This document shows, one piece after another, positions 24,849 through 33,474 of a DNA stretch of 64,000 nucleotides. The position numbers and the translations under genes were made by a program. The notes under the pieces are model-generated. The model did no database searches and was not told the origin of the DNA. It saw only the letters and a list, made by a program, of their open reading frames with translations. Each line of letters starts with the position of its first letter. Position 1 is the stretch's first letter. Source of the DNA: Hamadaea tsunoensis DSM 44101 (GTDB lineage: Bacteria; Actinomycetota; Actinomycetes; Mycobacteriales; Micromonosporaceae); the NCBI RefSeq assembly GCF_000428945.1, contig NZ_AUAX01000005.1:372001-436000 (forward strand), written 5' to 3'.

Positions 24849-26158
24849 TCGGCCGGCTTGTCCGGCTCGCCACCGTCCCCGGTCTCCGGCCGGTGCGGCG
24901 GGGTCTCGCCCTTGAGCAGCTTGTCCAGGTCCTCGTCGAACGTGCTCAGGTCGATGCCGACGTCGCCGTCCGCCCGCGCGTACGCCTCGGGGTCGGTGAA
25001 CGCCTCGTCGGTGGGCATCAGGTCCGGGTGGCCCCAGAGCCCGTCCCGGCCGCCGACGCCGCGCTGCTCGGTCAGCGCCTTCCAGAGCTGGGTCGCCTCA
25101 CGCAGCCGGCGCGGCCGCAGTTCCAGCCCGACCAGGGCGGCGAACGTCTGCTCGGCGGGACCGCCGGCGGCCCGGCGGCGGCGGAAGGCCTCGCTCAGCC
25201 GCGCGACGTTGGGCAGGCGGCCCTCGGCCGCGGTGTCCACGACGTGGCTGACCCAGCCCTCGATCAGCGCCAGTATGGTCTCCAGCCGGCGCAGCGCGGC
25301 CTGCTGGGCGGGCGAGTCGTCGGGCGTGAAGATGCCGGCCATCTGCAGCTGCTGCATCGACGCCGGGTCGCTCGGGTCGACGCGGCTCATCGCGTCCTCG
25401 ATCGCGTCCCGGTCGACCCGGATGCCGCCCGCGTACGCCTCGACGGCCGCGAAGACGTGTCCGCGCAGCCACGGGACGTGCATGAACAGCCGCTGGTGGG
25501 CCGCCTCACGCAGGGCGACGTACAGCCGCACCTCGCCCGGGTCGAGTTCGAGCCCGTCCCCGTACGCCTTGAGGTTCGCCGGAACGATGGCGGCGGTGCC
25601 GGCCGGGCCGAGCGGCAGGCCGATGTCGCCGGCCGAGAGCACCTCCGCGGCGAGCGACGCCAGCGCCTGTCCGAGCTGGCCGCCGAAGACGGCGCTGCCG
25701 AGCGCGGAGAGCATGCCCTGCATCATGCCGAGCTGGGCCCGCGCCTCCTCCGGCACGAGGTCGCCCATGGCGTTGACCATGCGGGCGGCCACCGGGTCGC
25801 AGAGCTTCTTCCAGGCGTCCAGGGTGTGGTAGAGCCACTCGTTGCGGTTCCACGCCGCCGAGTTCGACAGCCCGCTCGGCCAGCTCGTCACCGGTTCCAG
25901 CCAGAGGTCGGCCAGGCGCAGGGCCTCGGCGACCGCCGCCTTGTCGGCCGGCGTCACGGCCGGATCGCCGACGTTGTTGAGCTGGCCGGTCGCCACCTGC
26001 CGGGCCAGGTCCCAGTTCACCGGGCCGTCGGTCGCGGCGCTCTGCGCCAGCATGTGCTGCAGACCCGCCAGGAACTGCTGCATCTGCCGCGGGTCGTTGG
26101 GGTCGGGCGCGCCGCCCGGCAGGCCGAAGCCGAAAGGAGTGTCAGGCACGCTCCCCAC
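24845..26158 (-). CDS. DUF2342 zinc-dependent metalloprotease-like protein
   Basis: 437 residues (GTG 26158; GTG 26149 gives VPDTPFGFG, equally plausible). It shows the N-terminal 'PFGFG', central 'AVFGGQLGQALASLAAEVLSAGDIG' and 'GIFTPDDSPAQQAALRRLETILALIEGWVSHVV' blocks of the actinobacterial DUF2342/coenzyme-F420-associated zincin-like family (Rv3195 at this locus in M. tuberculosis). The usual HExxH-like position reads 'LREAAHQRLF', so the first His is Arg; proteolytic activity is therefore doubtful. The acidic C-terminal tail is poorly conserved. Confidence 0.85.
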   Translation of the reverse strand: MGSVPDTPFGFGLPGGAPDPNDPRQMQQFLAGLQHMLAQSAATDGPVNWDLARQVATGQLNNVGDPAVTPADKAAVAEALRLADLWLEPVTSWPSGLSNSAAWNRNEWLYHTLDAWKKLCDPVAARMVNAMGDLVPEEARAQLGMMQGMLSALGSAVFGGQLGQALASLAAEVLSAGDIGLPLGPAGTAAIVPANLKAYGDGLELDPGEVRLYVALREAAHQRLFMHVPWLRGHVFAAVEAYAGGIRVDRDAIEDAMSRVDPSDPASMQQLQMAGIFTPDDSPAQQAALRRLETILALIEGWVSHVVDTAAEGRLPNVARLSEAFRRRRAAGGPAEQTFAALVGLELRPRRLREATQLWKALTEQRGVGGRDGLWGHPDLMPTDEAFTDPEAYARADGDVGIDLSTFDEDLDKLLKGETPPHRPETGDGGEPDKPAD

Positions 26159-26285
26159 GGTACAACGAAGTTGAGTCTTGCCGACTCAGGGAGCACCCGG
26201 ATCTTGGCTGTGGGAAGGCTGTGGATCCGGGCCGACGGCGCACACCGGCGCCGGCGCGCGTACCCGCTGAATTAGGGTGTGTGCC

Positions 26286-27305
26286 ATGAGACGTCGCGGG
26301 TGGACCGTACTGATGGGCGCGCTCCTCGCGGCGTTCCTCGTGTACCTCATCGGCCAGGCGCCCGTGCGCTACGTCATCCTCGGGCCGGGCCCGACCTTCA
26401 ACACCCTCGGGCAGTACGACGGCAAGTCTGTGATCCAGGTCACCGGCAAGCCGACGAGTACGAGCGACGGCCAGCTGCGGATGGTGACGGTCAACATCAC
26501 CGACAACATCACACTGCTGGAGGCCATGAAGGCCTGGTTCGACCCGCACGAGAAGGTCGTCCCGCGCGAGCTGATCTACCCACCCGACCAGTCGAACCAG
26601 CAGGTCGAGCAGGAGAACAAGGAAGCCTTCACGGCGTCGCAGTCCAGCGCCGAGACGGTCGCCCTGCGCGAACTCGGCTACCCGGTCCTCGTCACGGTCA
26701 CCGACGTCGTCGCGGACGGCGCCGCCGCGGGCAAGCTGGCCAAGGGCGACGTGATCGCCACCGTCGACGGCACGCCCGTGACCTCCGCCCAGAAACTCCA
26801 GGATCTCGTACGCGCCAAACCGGCCGGCTCGACGCTGGCGGTGGGCCGTGTCCGGGCCGGAGCGACCGAGACCGTGCAGATCACGACCAAGCCGGCCGAC
26901 GACGGTACGCCCCGCATCGGCGTCTCGGTCGAGAACAAGCAGCCGCACGACGGCATCGACATCACGTACCACCTGGAGAACGTCGGCGGCCCGAGCGCGG
27001 GGCTGATGTTCACGCTGGGCACGATCGACGTGCTGAAGCCGGAGGACCTCACCGGCGGCAAGGTCATCGCGGGCACCGGCACGATGGACGACGAGGGCAA
27101 CGTCGGCGTCATCGGCGGCATCGCGCAGAAACTGGTCGGCGCCAAGGACGACAAGGCGACCTACTTCCTGACCCCGGCGGGCAACTGCGCCGAGGCCAAG
27201 GCCAACGCGGTCGCCGGCCTGACCCTGGTCAAGGTGGACACGATCGACAGCGCGCTGACGGCGCTGGAGGAGATCCGTGACGGAAAACCGACACCGTCCT
27301 GCTGA
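26286..27305 (+). CDS. membrane-anchored PDZ/Lon-type (S16) protease, YlbL family
   Basis: 339 residues: one N-terminal transmembrane helix (6-28), a PDZ domain (about 125-215: 'VTDVVADGAAAGKLAKGDVIATVDG'), and a Lon catalytic domain with Ser in 'GGPSAGLMF' and Lys in 'IGGIAQKLVGAKD', so the Ser/Lys dyad is intact. It acts outside the membrane on unknown substrates. A TAGGGT box ends 7 bases before the ATG, which suggests a leaderless transcript. Matches Rv3194c in order and architecture. Confidence 0.93.
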   Translation: MRRRGWTVLMGALLAAFLVYLIGQAPVRYVILGPGPTFNTLGQYDGKSVIQVTGKPTSTSDGQLRMVTVNITDNITLLEAMKAWFDPHEKVVPRELIYPPDQSNQQVEQENKEAFTASQSSAETVALRELGYPVLVTVTDVVADGAAAGKLAKGDVIATVDGTPVTSAQKLQDLVRAKPAGSTLAVGRVRAGATETVQITTKPADDGTPRIGVSVENKQPHDGIDITYHLENVGGPSAGLMFTLGTIDVLKPEDLTGGKVIAGTGTMDDEGNVGVIGGIAQKLVGAKDDKATYFLTPAGNCAEAKANAVAGLTLVKVDTIDSALTALEEIRDGKPTPSC

Positions 27306-27369
27306 TCACGGTCGTCGGCGCGCGGCCGCGGGGCCCGGGCGGCTCTTGACAGGCGACTAACCTGGCAGG

Positions 27370-30297
27370 GTGACTCTGCCGGAGCATCCCCCGCTCAGCC
27401 GTCGCGGTCGCACGACCCTCATCGTGCTCGGCTCGTTCCTGATCCTGCTGCTCCTGCTGGGCTGGACGGTCAGCATCTGGACCGACTGGCTCTGGTACGA
27501 CGAGGTCGGCTACACCTCGGTGCTGACCCGTGAGCTGAGTACCCGGCTGGCGCTCTTCGGCGTCGCCGCGATCGTGGTCTCGGTGTTCCTGCTGGGCAAC
27601 TTCGCCCTGGCCGTGCGCCTGCGCCCGTTCACCCTCCCGCTCGGCCCCGACACGCCCCCCGCCGAACTGGTCATCGACCGGCTGCGGTTCGCGCTGACGA
27701 CGCGGCTGGGGCGGTGGGTCGGCGTACCGGTGGTGGCGCTGGGGATGATCTTCGGGCTCGCCGCCCAGGGGCAGTGGAAGACCTGGCTGCTGTTTCGCAA
27801 CGCGCAGCCGTTCAACTCGGTCGACCCGCTCTTCGGGCAGGACATCGGCTTCTCGGTGTTCCGGCTGCCCTTCTGGCAGTTCCTACTGGGCGTCGGCTTC
27901 GCGCTGGTCACCCTGACCCTGGCCGGCTCACTCGCCGTGCACGTCATCTCGGGCGCCGTCCGCTTCACCGGGCCCGGCGACCGGATCACCCCGGCCGCCC
28001 GCGTACACGTCACCACGCTCATCGCGCTGTTCGTCGGCTTGAAGGCGGTGGCGTACGCGCTGGACAAGCGGGCGCTCGTGCTGGACCAGAACTCCACGTT
28101 CTCGTTCAACGGGGCCGGCTACACCGACGTGCACGCGCTGCTGTCGGCGAAGGACATCCTGATGTACCTGGCCGTCACCGTGGCCGTGGCGATCCTGGTC
28201 TTCTCCAACGTGGTGCTGCGCAACATCGTCTGGCCGGGCGTTGCCCTGGGCCTGCTGGCCATCTCGGCGATCGCCATCGGCGGCGTCTACCCGTGGTCGG
28301 TGCAGACCTTCAAGGTCAACCAGACCCCGACCCTGGAGACCCCGTACGCGCAGCGGGCCATCGACGCGACGCTCAAGGCGTACGGGATGTCCGAGCTTGT
28401 GAACCAGCCGTACGCGGCGACGAACATGACGCCGCCGCAGAGCCTGACCACGGACACGACGGTGGTGCCCACGATCCGGCTGCTGGACCCGGCGATCGTG
28501 GCGGACACGTTCGCGCAGCCGCAGGTGCGCAGCTTCTACGACTTCGGCAAGAAGCTGGACGTGGACCGGTACACGGTCGACGGCAAGACCGGCGACTACG
28601 TCGTCGGCCTGCGCGGCATCGACTACGGCAAGCTCGCCGACGCGCAGCGCAACTGGCAGAACACCCATACGGTCTACACACACGGCTACGGCCTGGTCGC
28701 CGCGCCGGCCGACCGGGTCGGCAACAACGGCCAGCCCTGCTTCGTCTCGGGCTTCCTCAACGCCGGCGGCGCGGCCACCGCCTGCTCCTCGACCACCGAC
28801 CAACTCGGCGTCGACGAGCCCCGGATCTACTACGGCGACGGCTTCACCGAGTACGCGGTCGTCGGCGCCCACGGCGGCCGCAACGTCGAGTACGACCGGC
28901 CGACGGGCGACACCGGCGACCAGTACTACACGTACAAGGGCGCGGGCGGCGTACCGCTGAACTCGACCTGGCGGAAGATCCTGTACTCGCTGGACTACAT
29001 GGAGACCAGTTTCCTGCTGTCCGACGCGGTCACCGACAACTCCAAGATCCTCTACGTACGCGATCCCCGCGAACGCGTACAGAAGGTGGCGCCGTTTCTG
29101 ACCCTCGACGGCGACCCGTACCCCGCGGTCGTGGACGGGCGCATCATGTGGATCGTGGACGGCTACACGACCGCCACCCACTACCCGTACGCCCAGGTCG
29201 TCGATCTCCGGGACGCCACCAGCGACTCGCTGACCGGCAGCGGCACGGTCGCGCAGGACCGCCAGCGGATCACCTACATGCGCAACTCGGTCAAGGCGAC
29301 GGTCGACGCGTACGACGGGACGGTCACGCTCTACCAGTTCGACGACGAGGACCCCGTCCTCAAGGCGTGGAACCAGGCCTTCGGCGGGATCATCCAGCCC
29401 AAGTCGGCCATCCCGACCTCCCTCGCGGCGCACTTCCGCTACCCCGAGGACCTGTTCAAGGTCCAGCGCGATCTGCTGACCCGCTACCACGTCCGGGACG
29501 CGGCCGACTTCACCGCCGGACCGGACTTCTGGAAGGTGCCCGACGACCCGGCCGACTCGTCGGCGACGAAGGCCAAGCAGCCGCCCTACTACCTCTACAC
29601 CCAGCTGCCCGGCCAGACGCGTACGCAGTTCCAGCTGGTGTCGGTCCTCGCCCCGGTGGGTGACCGGCAGACCCTTTCCGCCCTGCTGTCCGCCTCGTAC
29701 GCCGACGGCCGCCCGCAGTTGCGCGTCCTCGAACTGCCCAAGGACACCCAGGTCCCCGGCCCGAGCCAGGCGCAGCAGCTGATGGAGAACAAGGACCTTC
29801 CGCGTACAGACATCAATATATGGAAGGACAACGTTCAACGAGGGAATCTCCTGTCCTTGCCTTACGGCGACGGCATCCTCTACGTCGAACCCCTCTACGT
29901 ACGCAGTGCGGACCAGAAGGCGTACCCGCAACTGCGGAAGGTGCTCGTCGCGTACGGCGACAAGGTCGGCTACGCGGACACCCTCGAACAGGCGCTCGCC
30001 CAACTCGTCGGCACGACCGCGCCACCCACCACGACAACGCCGCCCCCGCCGGGCTCCTCGGCGGTCGACGCCGCGGTCGCCAAAATCCAGAAGGCGCTGG
30101 CCGACCTCAAGGCGGCCCAGCAGACCGGCAACTTCCAGGCGCAGGGCCAGGCGCTCGCCGACCTGGACGCCGCGATCAAGGAGTTCAACGAGGCCAAGGG
30201 CGGCTCCGGGACACCACCGTCAGCCTCGCCTTCGACCTCCCCAACGGCCTCGCCGTCACCGTCGCCCGGCAGCGGCGGGGCGGCGATGGCAGGGTGA
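27370..30297 (+). CDS. UPF0182 family large membrane protein
   Basis: 975 residues. Seven transmembrane helices fill the first 310 residues; the large extracytoplasmic rest contains the family blocks 'TPTLETPYAQRAIDATLKAYG', 'WNQAFGGIIQPKSAIP' and 'YLYTQLPGQ'. The C-terminus has a TTTTPPPPG linker, a helical repeat (AVAKIQKALADLKAAQ) and a Ser/Pro tail. Function unknown; conserved in nearly all actinobacteria (Rv3193c at this locus). GTG 27370 follows TAACCT by 6 bases, consistent with a leaderless start. It lies 64 bases after the PDZ-Lon gene. Confidence 0.93.
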   Translation: MTLPEHPPLSRRGRTTLIVLGSFLILLLLLGWTVSIWTDWLWYDEVGYTSVLTRELSTRLALFGVAAIVVSVFLLGNFALAVRLRPFTLPLGPDTPPAELVIDRLRFALTTRLGRWVGVPVVALGMIFGLAAQGQWKTWLLFRNAQPFNSVDPLFGQDIGFSVFRLPFWQFLLGVGFALVTLTLAGSLAVHVISGAVRFTGPGDRITPAARVHVTTLIALFVGLKAVAYALDKRALVLDQNSTFSFNGAGYTDVHALLSAKDILMYLAVTVAVAILVFSNVVLRNIVWPGVALGLLAISAIAIGGVYPWSVQTFKVNQTPTLETPYAQRAIDATLKAYGMSELVNQPYAATNMTPPQSLTTDTTVVPTIRLLDPAIVADTFAQPQVRSFYDFGKKLDVDRYTVDGKTGDYVVGLRGIDYGKLADAQRNWQNTHTVYTHGYGLVAAPADRVGNNGQPCFVSGFLNAGGAATACSSTTDQLGVDEPRIYYGDGFTEYAVVGAHGGRNVEYDRPTGDTGDQYYTYKGAGGVPLNSTWRKILYSLDYMETSFLLSDAVTDNSKILYVRDPRERVQKVAPFLTLDGDPYPAVVDGRIMWIVDGYTTATHYPYAQVVDLRDATSDSLTGSGTVAQDRQRITYMRNSVKATVDAYDGTVTLYQFDDEDPVLKAWNQAFGGIIQPKSAIPTSLAAHFRYPEDLFKVQRDLLTRYHVRDAADFTAGPDFWKVPDDPADSSATKAKQPPYYLYTQLPGQTRTQFQLVSVLAPVGDRQTLSALLSASYADGRPQLRVLELPKDTQVPGPSQAQQLMENKDLPRTDINIWKDNVQRGNLLSLPYGDGILYVEPLYVRSADQKAYPQLRKVLVAYGDKVGYADTLEQALAQLVGTTAPPTTTTPPPPGSSAVDAAVAKIQKALADLKAAQQTGNFQAQGQALADLDAAIKEFNEAKGGSGTPPSASPSTSPTASPSPSPGSGGAAMAG

Positions 30298-30361
30298 GTT
30301 TCGCCGTGGCGTACGGGCCGTGTACTATTCTGCGAGTGCCCGGGCAACGGGCGCGACCTGC

Positions 30362-30434
30362 GGGGACGTGGCGCAGCTGGTAGCGCACCACACTGGCAGT
30401 GTGGGGGTCAGGGGTTCGAATCCCCTCGTCTCCA
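30362..30434 (+). tRNA. tRNA-Ala (GGC anticodon)
   Basis: A 73-base cloverleaf: acceptor GGGGACG/CGUCUCC, D arm GCGC-AGCUGGUA-GCGC, anticodon stem CCACA/UGUGG with loop CUGGCAG (anticodon GGC), T arm AGGGG-UUCGAAU-CCCCU, discriminator A. Pair 3-70 is G-U, the alanine identity determinant. CCA is not encoded. It reads GCC, a dominant alanine codon here. Confidence 0.97.
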
Positions 30435-30442
30435 CCCGTGGA
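30427..30442. repeat. 16-bp direct repeat, copy 1 (tRNA-Ala 3' end)
   Basis: CGTCTCCACCCGTGGA covers the last 8 bases of tRNA-Ala and 8 bases of flank and recurs exactly at 32029-32044. Confidence 0.7.
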
Positions 30443-30460
30443 TCGGTTCCATCCGATGAC

Positions 30461-30494
30461 CGAAAGCCCAACTCATTCGTGAGCTGGGCTTTCG
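30461..30494. terminator. bidirectional terminator after tRNA-Ala
   Basis: CGAAAGCCCA (30461-30470) pairs with TGGGCTTTCG (30485-30494), with an inner CTCA-TTCG-TGAG helix. The A/T-rich outer arms would serve both tRNA-Ala (+) and the convergent DUF998 gene (-). Confidence 0.8.
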
Positions 30495-30544
30495 GCTTTC
30501 TCGGTGAAGTCCGGCGCAAGCGCCAGTGGTTCTTGCCCTCCTCG

Positions 30545-31201
30545 CTATGCCGTCTCGCCGGGCTGCCGTGACCGTTCCCGGGTCGCGAGTCGCCCTCCGA
30601 TCACGGCGTACCAGGCGAGGATCTCCAGGAAGAAGGCCCGTTCGGTCAGGCCGCCGACGCCCAGGGTCCAGGTTCCGAACATCGCGACGATCAAGGCGAG
30701 TGCGCCGAGCCCGGCGGCGATCGAGTAGGTGCCCAGGCCACGCCAGGATTCCCGACGGCGCAGGCGTACGCCGGTGGTGATGAATCCGCCGATGGCACCG
30801 AGGCCGACCAGCGGCATGCCGACGACCCAGTGCAGGGTCAGTGTCGCGGGTGCCTCGGTGAAGACGCCGGCCCAGGCGAAGCCGATTCCCGGCAGCATCA
30901 GCAGGCCCGTGGGGATCCACTGCCATGGGTCGGTCCGTCGGGGGTCGAGTGCCCGGTGGAGGCCGATGCTGACGGCGACAAGTGCCGCGCCCATCACCAT
31001 CAGCGAAATGTTGAGCAGCCAGGGCTGGTCGCCGACGCCGAGATCGCTGATGGCCTGGTGGATCGGGGAGTAGTCCGGGCGGAGGAGGCCGGCGACGGTG
31101 GCGGCCATGACGAAGATCAGCGGCCCGAGGATGCCGCACCACCCCAGGATCTGGATGGTCGGGAAGTTCCGCTCCGATGTTCTCGCGGGCGTTTCGGTCA
31201 T
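30545..31201 (-). CDS. DUF998 membrane protein
   Basis: 218 residues with six hydrophobic segments ('CGILGPLIFVMAATVAGLL', 'LNISLMVMGAALVAVSIGL', and others); 'PDYSPIHQAISDLGVG' after the first helix is the DUF998 signature. Function unknown; the family often sits beside TetR regulators, as here, where a TetR gene is divergent across a 96-base operator region. Confidence 0.85.
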   Translation of the reverse strand: MTETPARTSERNFPTIQILGWCGILGPLIFVMAATVAGLLRPDYSPIHQAISDLGVGDQPWLLNISLMVMGAALVAVSIGLHRALDPRRTDPWQWIPTGLLMLPGIGFAWAGVFTEAPATLTLHWVVGMPLVGLGAIGGFITTGVRLRRRESWRGLGTYSIAAGLGALALIVAMFGTWTLGVGGLTERAFFLEILAWYAVIGGRLATRERSRQPGETA

Positions 31202-31230
31202 CAGGCGCCGTCCTTGGAGAGAGGCTTAGA

Positions 31231-31271
31231 TTTGGTAACTAAAATTTTATGGTCACCAAAATTTTTTGGCA
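31231..31271. promoter_or_regulatory. AT-rich TetR operator with 17-bp periodicity
   Basis: ACTAAAATTTTATGG (31238-31252) and ACCAAAATTTTTTGG (31255-31269) are near-identical units with a 17-bp period, and TGGT-AAC / TGGTCACC / TGGCAACC half-sites recur at the same period. The block lies between divergent DUF998 and TetR genes and overlaps the probable -35 region of the TetR promoter. Confidence 0.7.
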
Positions 31272-31284
31272 ACCCAGCGTGCGA

Positions 31285-31300
31285 TACGCTTCGCGACGTG
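31285..31300 (+). promoter_or_regulatory. leaderless promoter of the TetR gene
   Basis: TACGCT (31285-31290) fits a -10 hexamer and ends 7 bases before GTG 31298, so the transcript should begin at or next to the start codon. Confidence 0.5.
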
Positions 31301-31948
31301 GCTGAGCTTGGGCTTCGCGAGCGGAAGAAGCAGCAGACGCGGCAGCTGATCCTCGACACGGCCGCACGGCTGTTCACCGAACGCGGGTTCGACGGGGTCA
31401 GCGTGGCCGAGATCGCCCGGGCGACCCAGCTCTCGGAGGTGACGGTCTTCAACTACTTCCCGGCGAAGGAGGATCTTGTCTTCGGCCGGATGGAGTTCTT
31501 CGAAGAGCGCCTGGTGGCCGCCGTGGAGCAGCGTGCGGCGGGAGAATCGGCGGTGGCGGCGTTCGGCCGGGCGGTGATCGCGGGGGCCGATCAACTGGTC
31601 GCGCGGGTGGACATGATCGCCAAGGCGGCGACGCTCATCCGGTCCAGCCCGGCCCTGCAGGCCCGGGAGCGCGAGGTCACCGAGCGCTACACGAAGCGGT
31701 TGACCGAGGTGCTGGCCGCCGGAACGGGCGGGGGTGGCGATGACATGGAGGCGCGCGTCGTCGCGGGCGCGCTGATGGCTGTCCACCGCGGGTTGCTGGA
31801 ATACGTACGGGACGCGGTGCTGGCGGGTCGCCGGGGCAAGCGCCTCGCCCAGGATGCCACCGCGCAGGCCGGCCGCGCCCTCGCCCGGTTGGAGTCCGGT
31901 CTTGCGGACTACCCAGCGAACCGGCAGGCCGGGACCGCCGCCGACTGA
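31298..31948 (+). CDS. TetR-family regulator
   Basis: 216 residues. N-terminal TetR HTH (about 8-60: 'RKKQQTRQLILDTAARLFTERGFDGVSVAEIARATQLSEVTVFNYFPAKEDLV', quoted here only as motif order: LILDTAARLFTERGF, VAEIARA, TVFNYFPAKEDL), then an all-helical ligand domain resembling the AcrR/TetR_C group. GTG 31298 is chosen from the leaderless promoter; no ribosome site exists upstream. Divergent from the DUF998 gene, which it probably represses together with itself. Confidence 0.9.
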   Translation: MAELGLRERKKQQTRQLILDTAARLFTERGFDGVSVAEIARATQLSEVTVFNYFPAKEDLVFGRMEFFEERLVAAVEQRAAGESAVAAFGRAVIAGADQLVARVDMIAKAATLIRSSPALQAREREVTERYTKRLTEVLAAGTGGGGDDMEARVVAGALMAVHRGLLEYVRDAVLAGRRGKRLAQDATAQAGRALARLESGLADYPANRQAGTAAD

Positions 31949-32028
31949 CCTCGCTGTGGCCGGGAAGCCGCGGCTTCGTCGGGCTCGGGTCCGGGTAACC
32001 GAGGGCGATGAGTTTCACCGAGGCGTTC

Positions 32029-32044
32029 CGTCTCCACCCGTGGA
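32029..32044. repeat. 16-bp direct repeat, copy 2 of the tRNA-Ala 3' end
   Basis: Exact copy of 30427-30442, located 29 bases before the DHFR-like start codon. The two copies bracket the DUF998-TetR pair; no integrase gene lies between them. Confidence 0.7.
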
Positions 32045-32072
32045 AGCGGTGAACGCCATGGAGGAGGGCATC

Positions 32073-32651
32073 ATGACGACCACGTACACCTTCGATGTGT
32101 TTTCCAGCCTGGACGGCTTCGCGGCGGCCGGCGGCGACTGGACCGGCTACTGGGGCAAGCAGGGGCCGGAGCTGCTCGAACACCGCCTCGACCTGTACGC
32201 CGACCAGCAGCGCATGGTGTTCGGCGCCAACACCTACCGGCTGTTCGTGCAGATGCTGGCCGACAGCACCGAGGACTCCGACGTCCGCGATCCCTGGGTC
32301 ACCAGGATGGTCGGCCTGCCCGCGACCGTGGTGTCGAGCACCCTGCAAGGGCCGCTCGACTGGCCGGATGCGACCGTCGTACCCGGTGACGCCGTCGAGG
32401 TCGTCGCCCGGCTCAAGGAGGAGTCGGCGGTGCCGTTGCGTTCGCACGGCAGCCTGTCGATGAACCGGGCGCTGATGGCCGCCGGTCTGGTGGACCGGGT
32501 GCAGGTGACGGTGTTTCCGGTGATCACCGGCCGGACCGGACTGGAGCCGATCTTCCAGGGCGCGGCCGACTTCGACCTGACGCTGCTGGAGAGCCGGACG
32601 ATGGACAACGACATTCAGGAGCTCGTCTACCGGCCGACGCTGCACAGCTGA
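32073..32651 (+). CDS. dihydrofolate-reductase/RibD-C-like protein
   Basis: 192 residues from ATG 32073 (GGAGGAGGG upstream). 'FDVFSSLDGFAA' at the N-terminus, 'MVFGANTYRLF' and 'HGSLSMNRALMAAGLVDRVQVTVFPVITG' are the marks of the RibD_C/YwjB-like family of NADPH-dependent reductases. Such stand-alone proteins are common in actinobacteria; the substrate is usually unknown and true DHFR activity is not implied. A copy of the tRNA-Ala 3' end lies just upstream. Confidence 0.85.
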   Translation: MTTTYTFDVFSSLDGFAAAGGDWTGYWGKQGPELLEHRLDLYADQQRMVFGANTYRLFVQMLADSTEDSDVRDPWVTRMVGLPATVVSSTLQGPLDWPDATVVPGDAVEVVARLKEESAVPLRSHGSLSMNRALMAAGLVDRVQVTVFPVITGRTGLEPIFQGAADFDLTLLESRTMDNDIQELVYRPTLHS

Positions 32652-32777
32652 GCCCAGCAGGTCGCGCAGGGCCCCAGATGGCACAGGGGCCAGACGGTGC
32701 GCGGCCCAGATGACGCAAGGCGCAGAGTGTGGCGCAGCCCACGCCCGGATCGCCGGCCCACCGGTCATGATCGACTG

Positions 32778-33335
32778 ATGCGACGGGGACTCGTGATCAT
32801 CGCCGTGGTCGGGTTGCTGCTCTGCGGCGGGCTCGGCGTCACGTTATGGCAATGGCGGTCGGCGGAGAAGGACCGGCGCGACCTGTCCGACCTGACGATG
32901 CTGTCGCCTTGGCCGCGTACGCAGTTGCTGCTGCCGGACGGTCTGCCCCTCGACAGGGCCATGGGGGACGTCGGCTCGGCCGGCTTGAGCGTGTCCTACG
33001 TGACCGAAGACGGGCCGCTCGCGTACGCCATCGAGGTTCTCGACGACCGCGGCGAGCCGGTGTGGGGCGTCAGCTGTGGTGCCCGGGCGGTCGCGGTGTG
33101 CACGGATCTCGGCGGCGGCTACACCTACGTGAAGGTGCTGGACACCGGCAACAGCGACCCGGCCACGATCGTGCGGCGGCGCGACGGCGACCGGATCTTC
33201 AGCGCGACCCTTCTCGGCGATCATCCCGATCGGGTCACGGACCTGCGCGCCGTCGTCACGGCCGTGCATCAGCCCAGCGACGCGGAGCTGCTCAAGATCC
33301 TGCGGTTCGACGGCTACCAGACCGACTGGAGCTGA
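32778..33335 (+). CDS. hypothetical single-pass membrane protein
   Basis: 185 residues. One N-terminal helix (MRRGLVIIAVVGLLLCGGLGVTLW, split: RGLVIIAVVGLLLCG then GLGVTLW) anchors a soluble extracytoplasmic domain of about 155 residues with two cysteines (C101-like 'GVSCGARAVAVC'). No family is recognised. The 126-base stretch before it holds three or four degenerate 17-base units around GGCCCAGATGGCGCA. Followed by a bidirectional terminator. Confidence 0.7.
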   Translation: MRRGLVIIAVVGLLLCGGLGVTLWQWRSAEKDRRDLSDLTMLSPWPRTQLLLPDGLPLDRAMGDVGSAGLSVSYVTEDGPLAYAIEVLDDRGEPVWGVSCGARAVAVCTDLGGGYTYVKVLDTGNSDPATIVRRRDGDRIFSATLLGDHPDRVTDLRAVVTAVHQPSDAELLKILRFDGYQTDWS

Positions 33336-33395
33336 GTCCGCTCCTCGACTCGGGCGCCTCATGGCTGTGGATCTTCTAGGTCTGTGACGAGAATG

Positions 33396-33444
33396 CCGCG
33401 CGGCCCGTCCCCAAGGGGCAGCCACCCCGGTCCGGGCCGCGCGG
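33396..33444. terminator. bidirectional terminator
   Basis: CCGCGCGGCCCG (33396-33407) and CGGGCCGCGCGG (33433-33444) form a perfect 12-bp stem; the loop holds a CCCC-AA-GGGG mini-hairpin. It separates the convergent membrane-protein and DHA2 genes. Confidence 0.65.
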
Positions 33445-33474
33445 AGCTTGTGTCGTGCTACTCCCGACGCCGGA

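Noticed and set aside
27346-27351. TTGACA as the -35 of the UPF0182 gene
   Set aside because: It lies only 6 bases from the TAACCT box that fits the leaderless start, far from the 16-18 base spacing needed, and no -10 fits 17 bases downstream.
30443-32028. Integrative element with its own recombinase
   Set aside because: Between the two 16-bp repeats there are only a DUF998 and a TetR gene; no integrase, excisionase or relic is visible. Kept only as a possible footprint.
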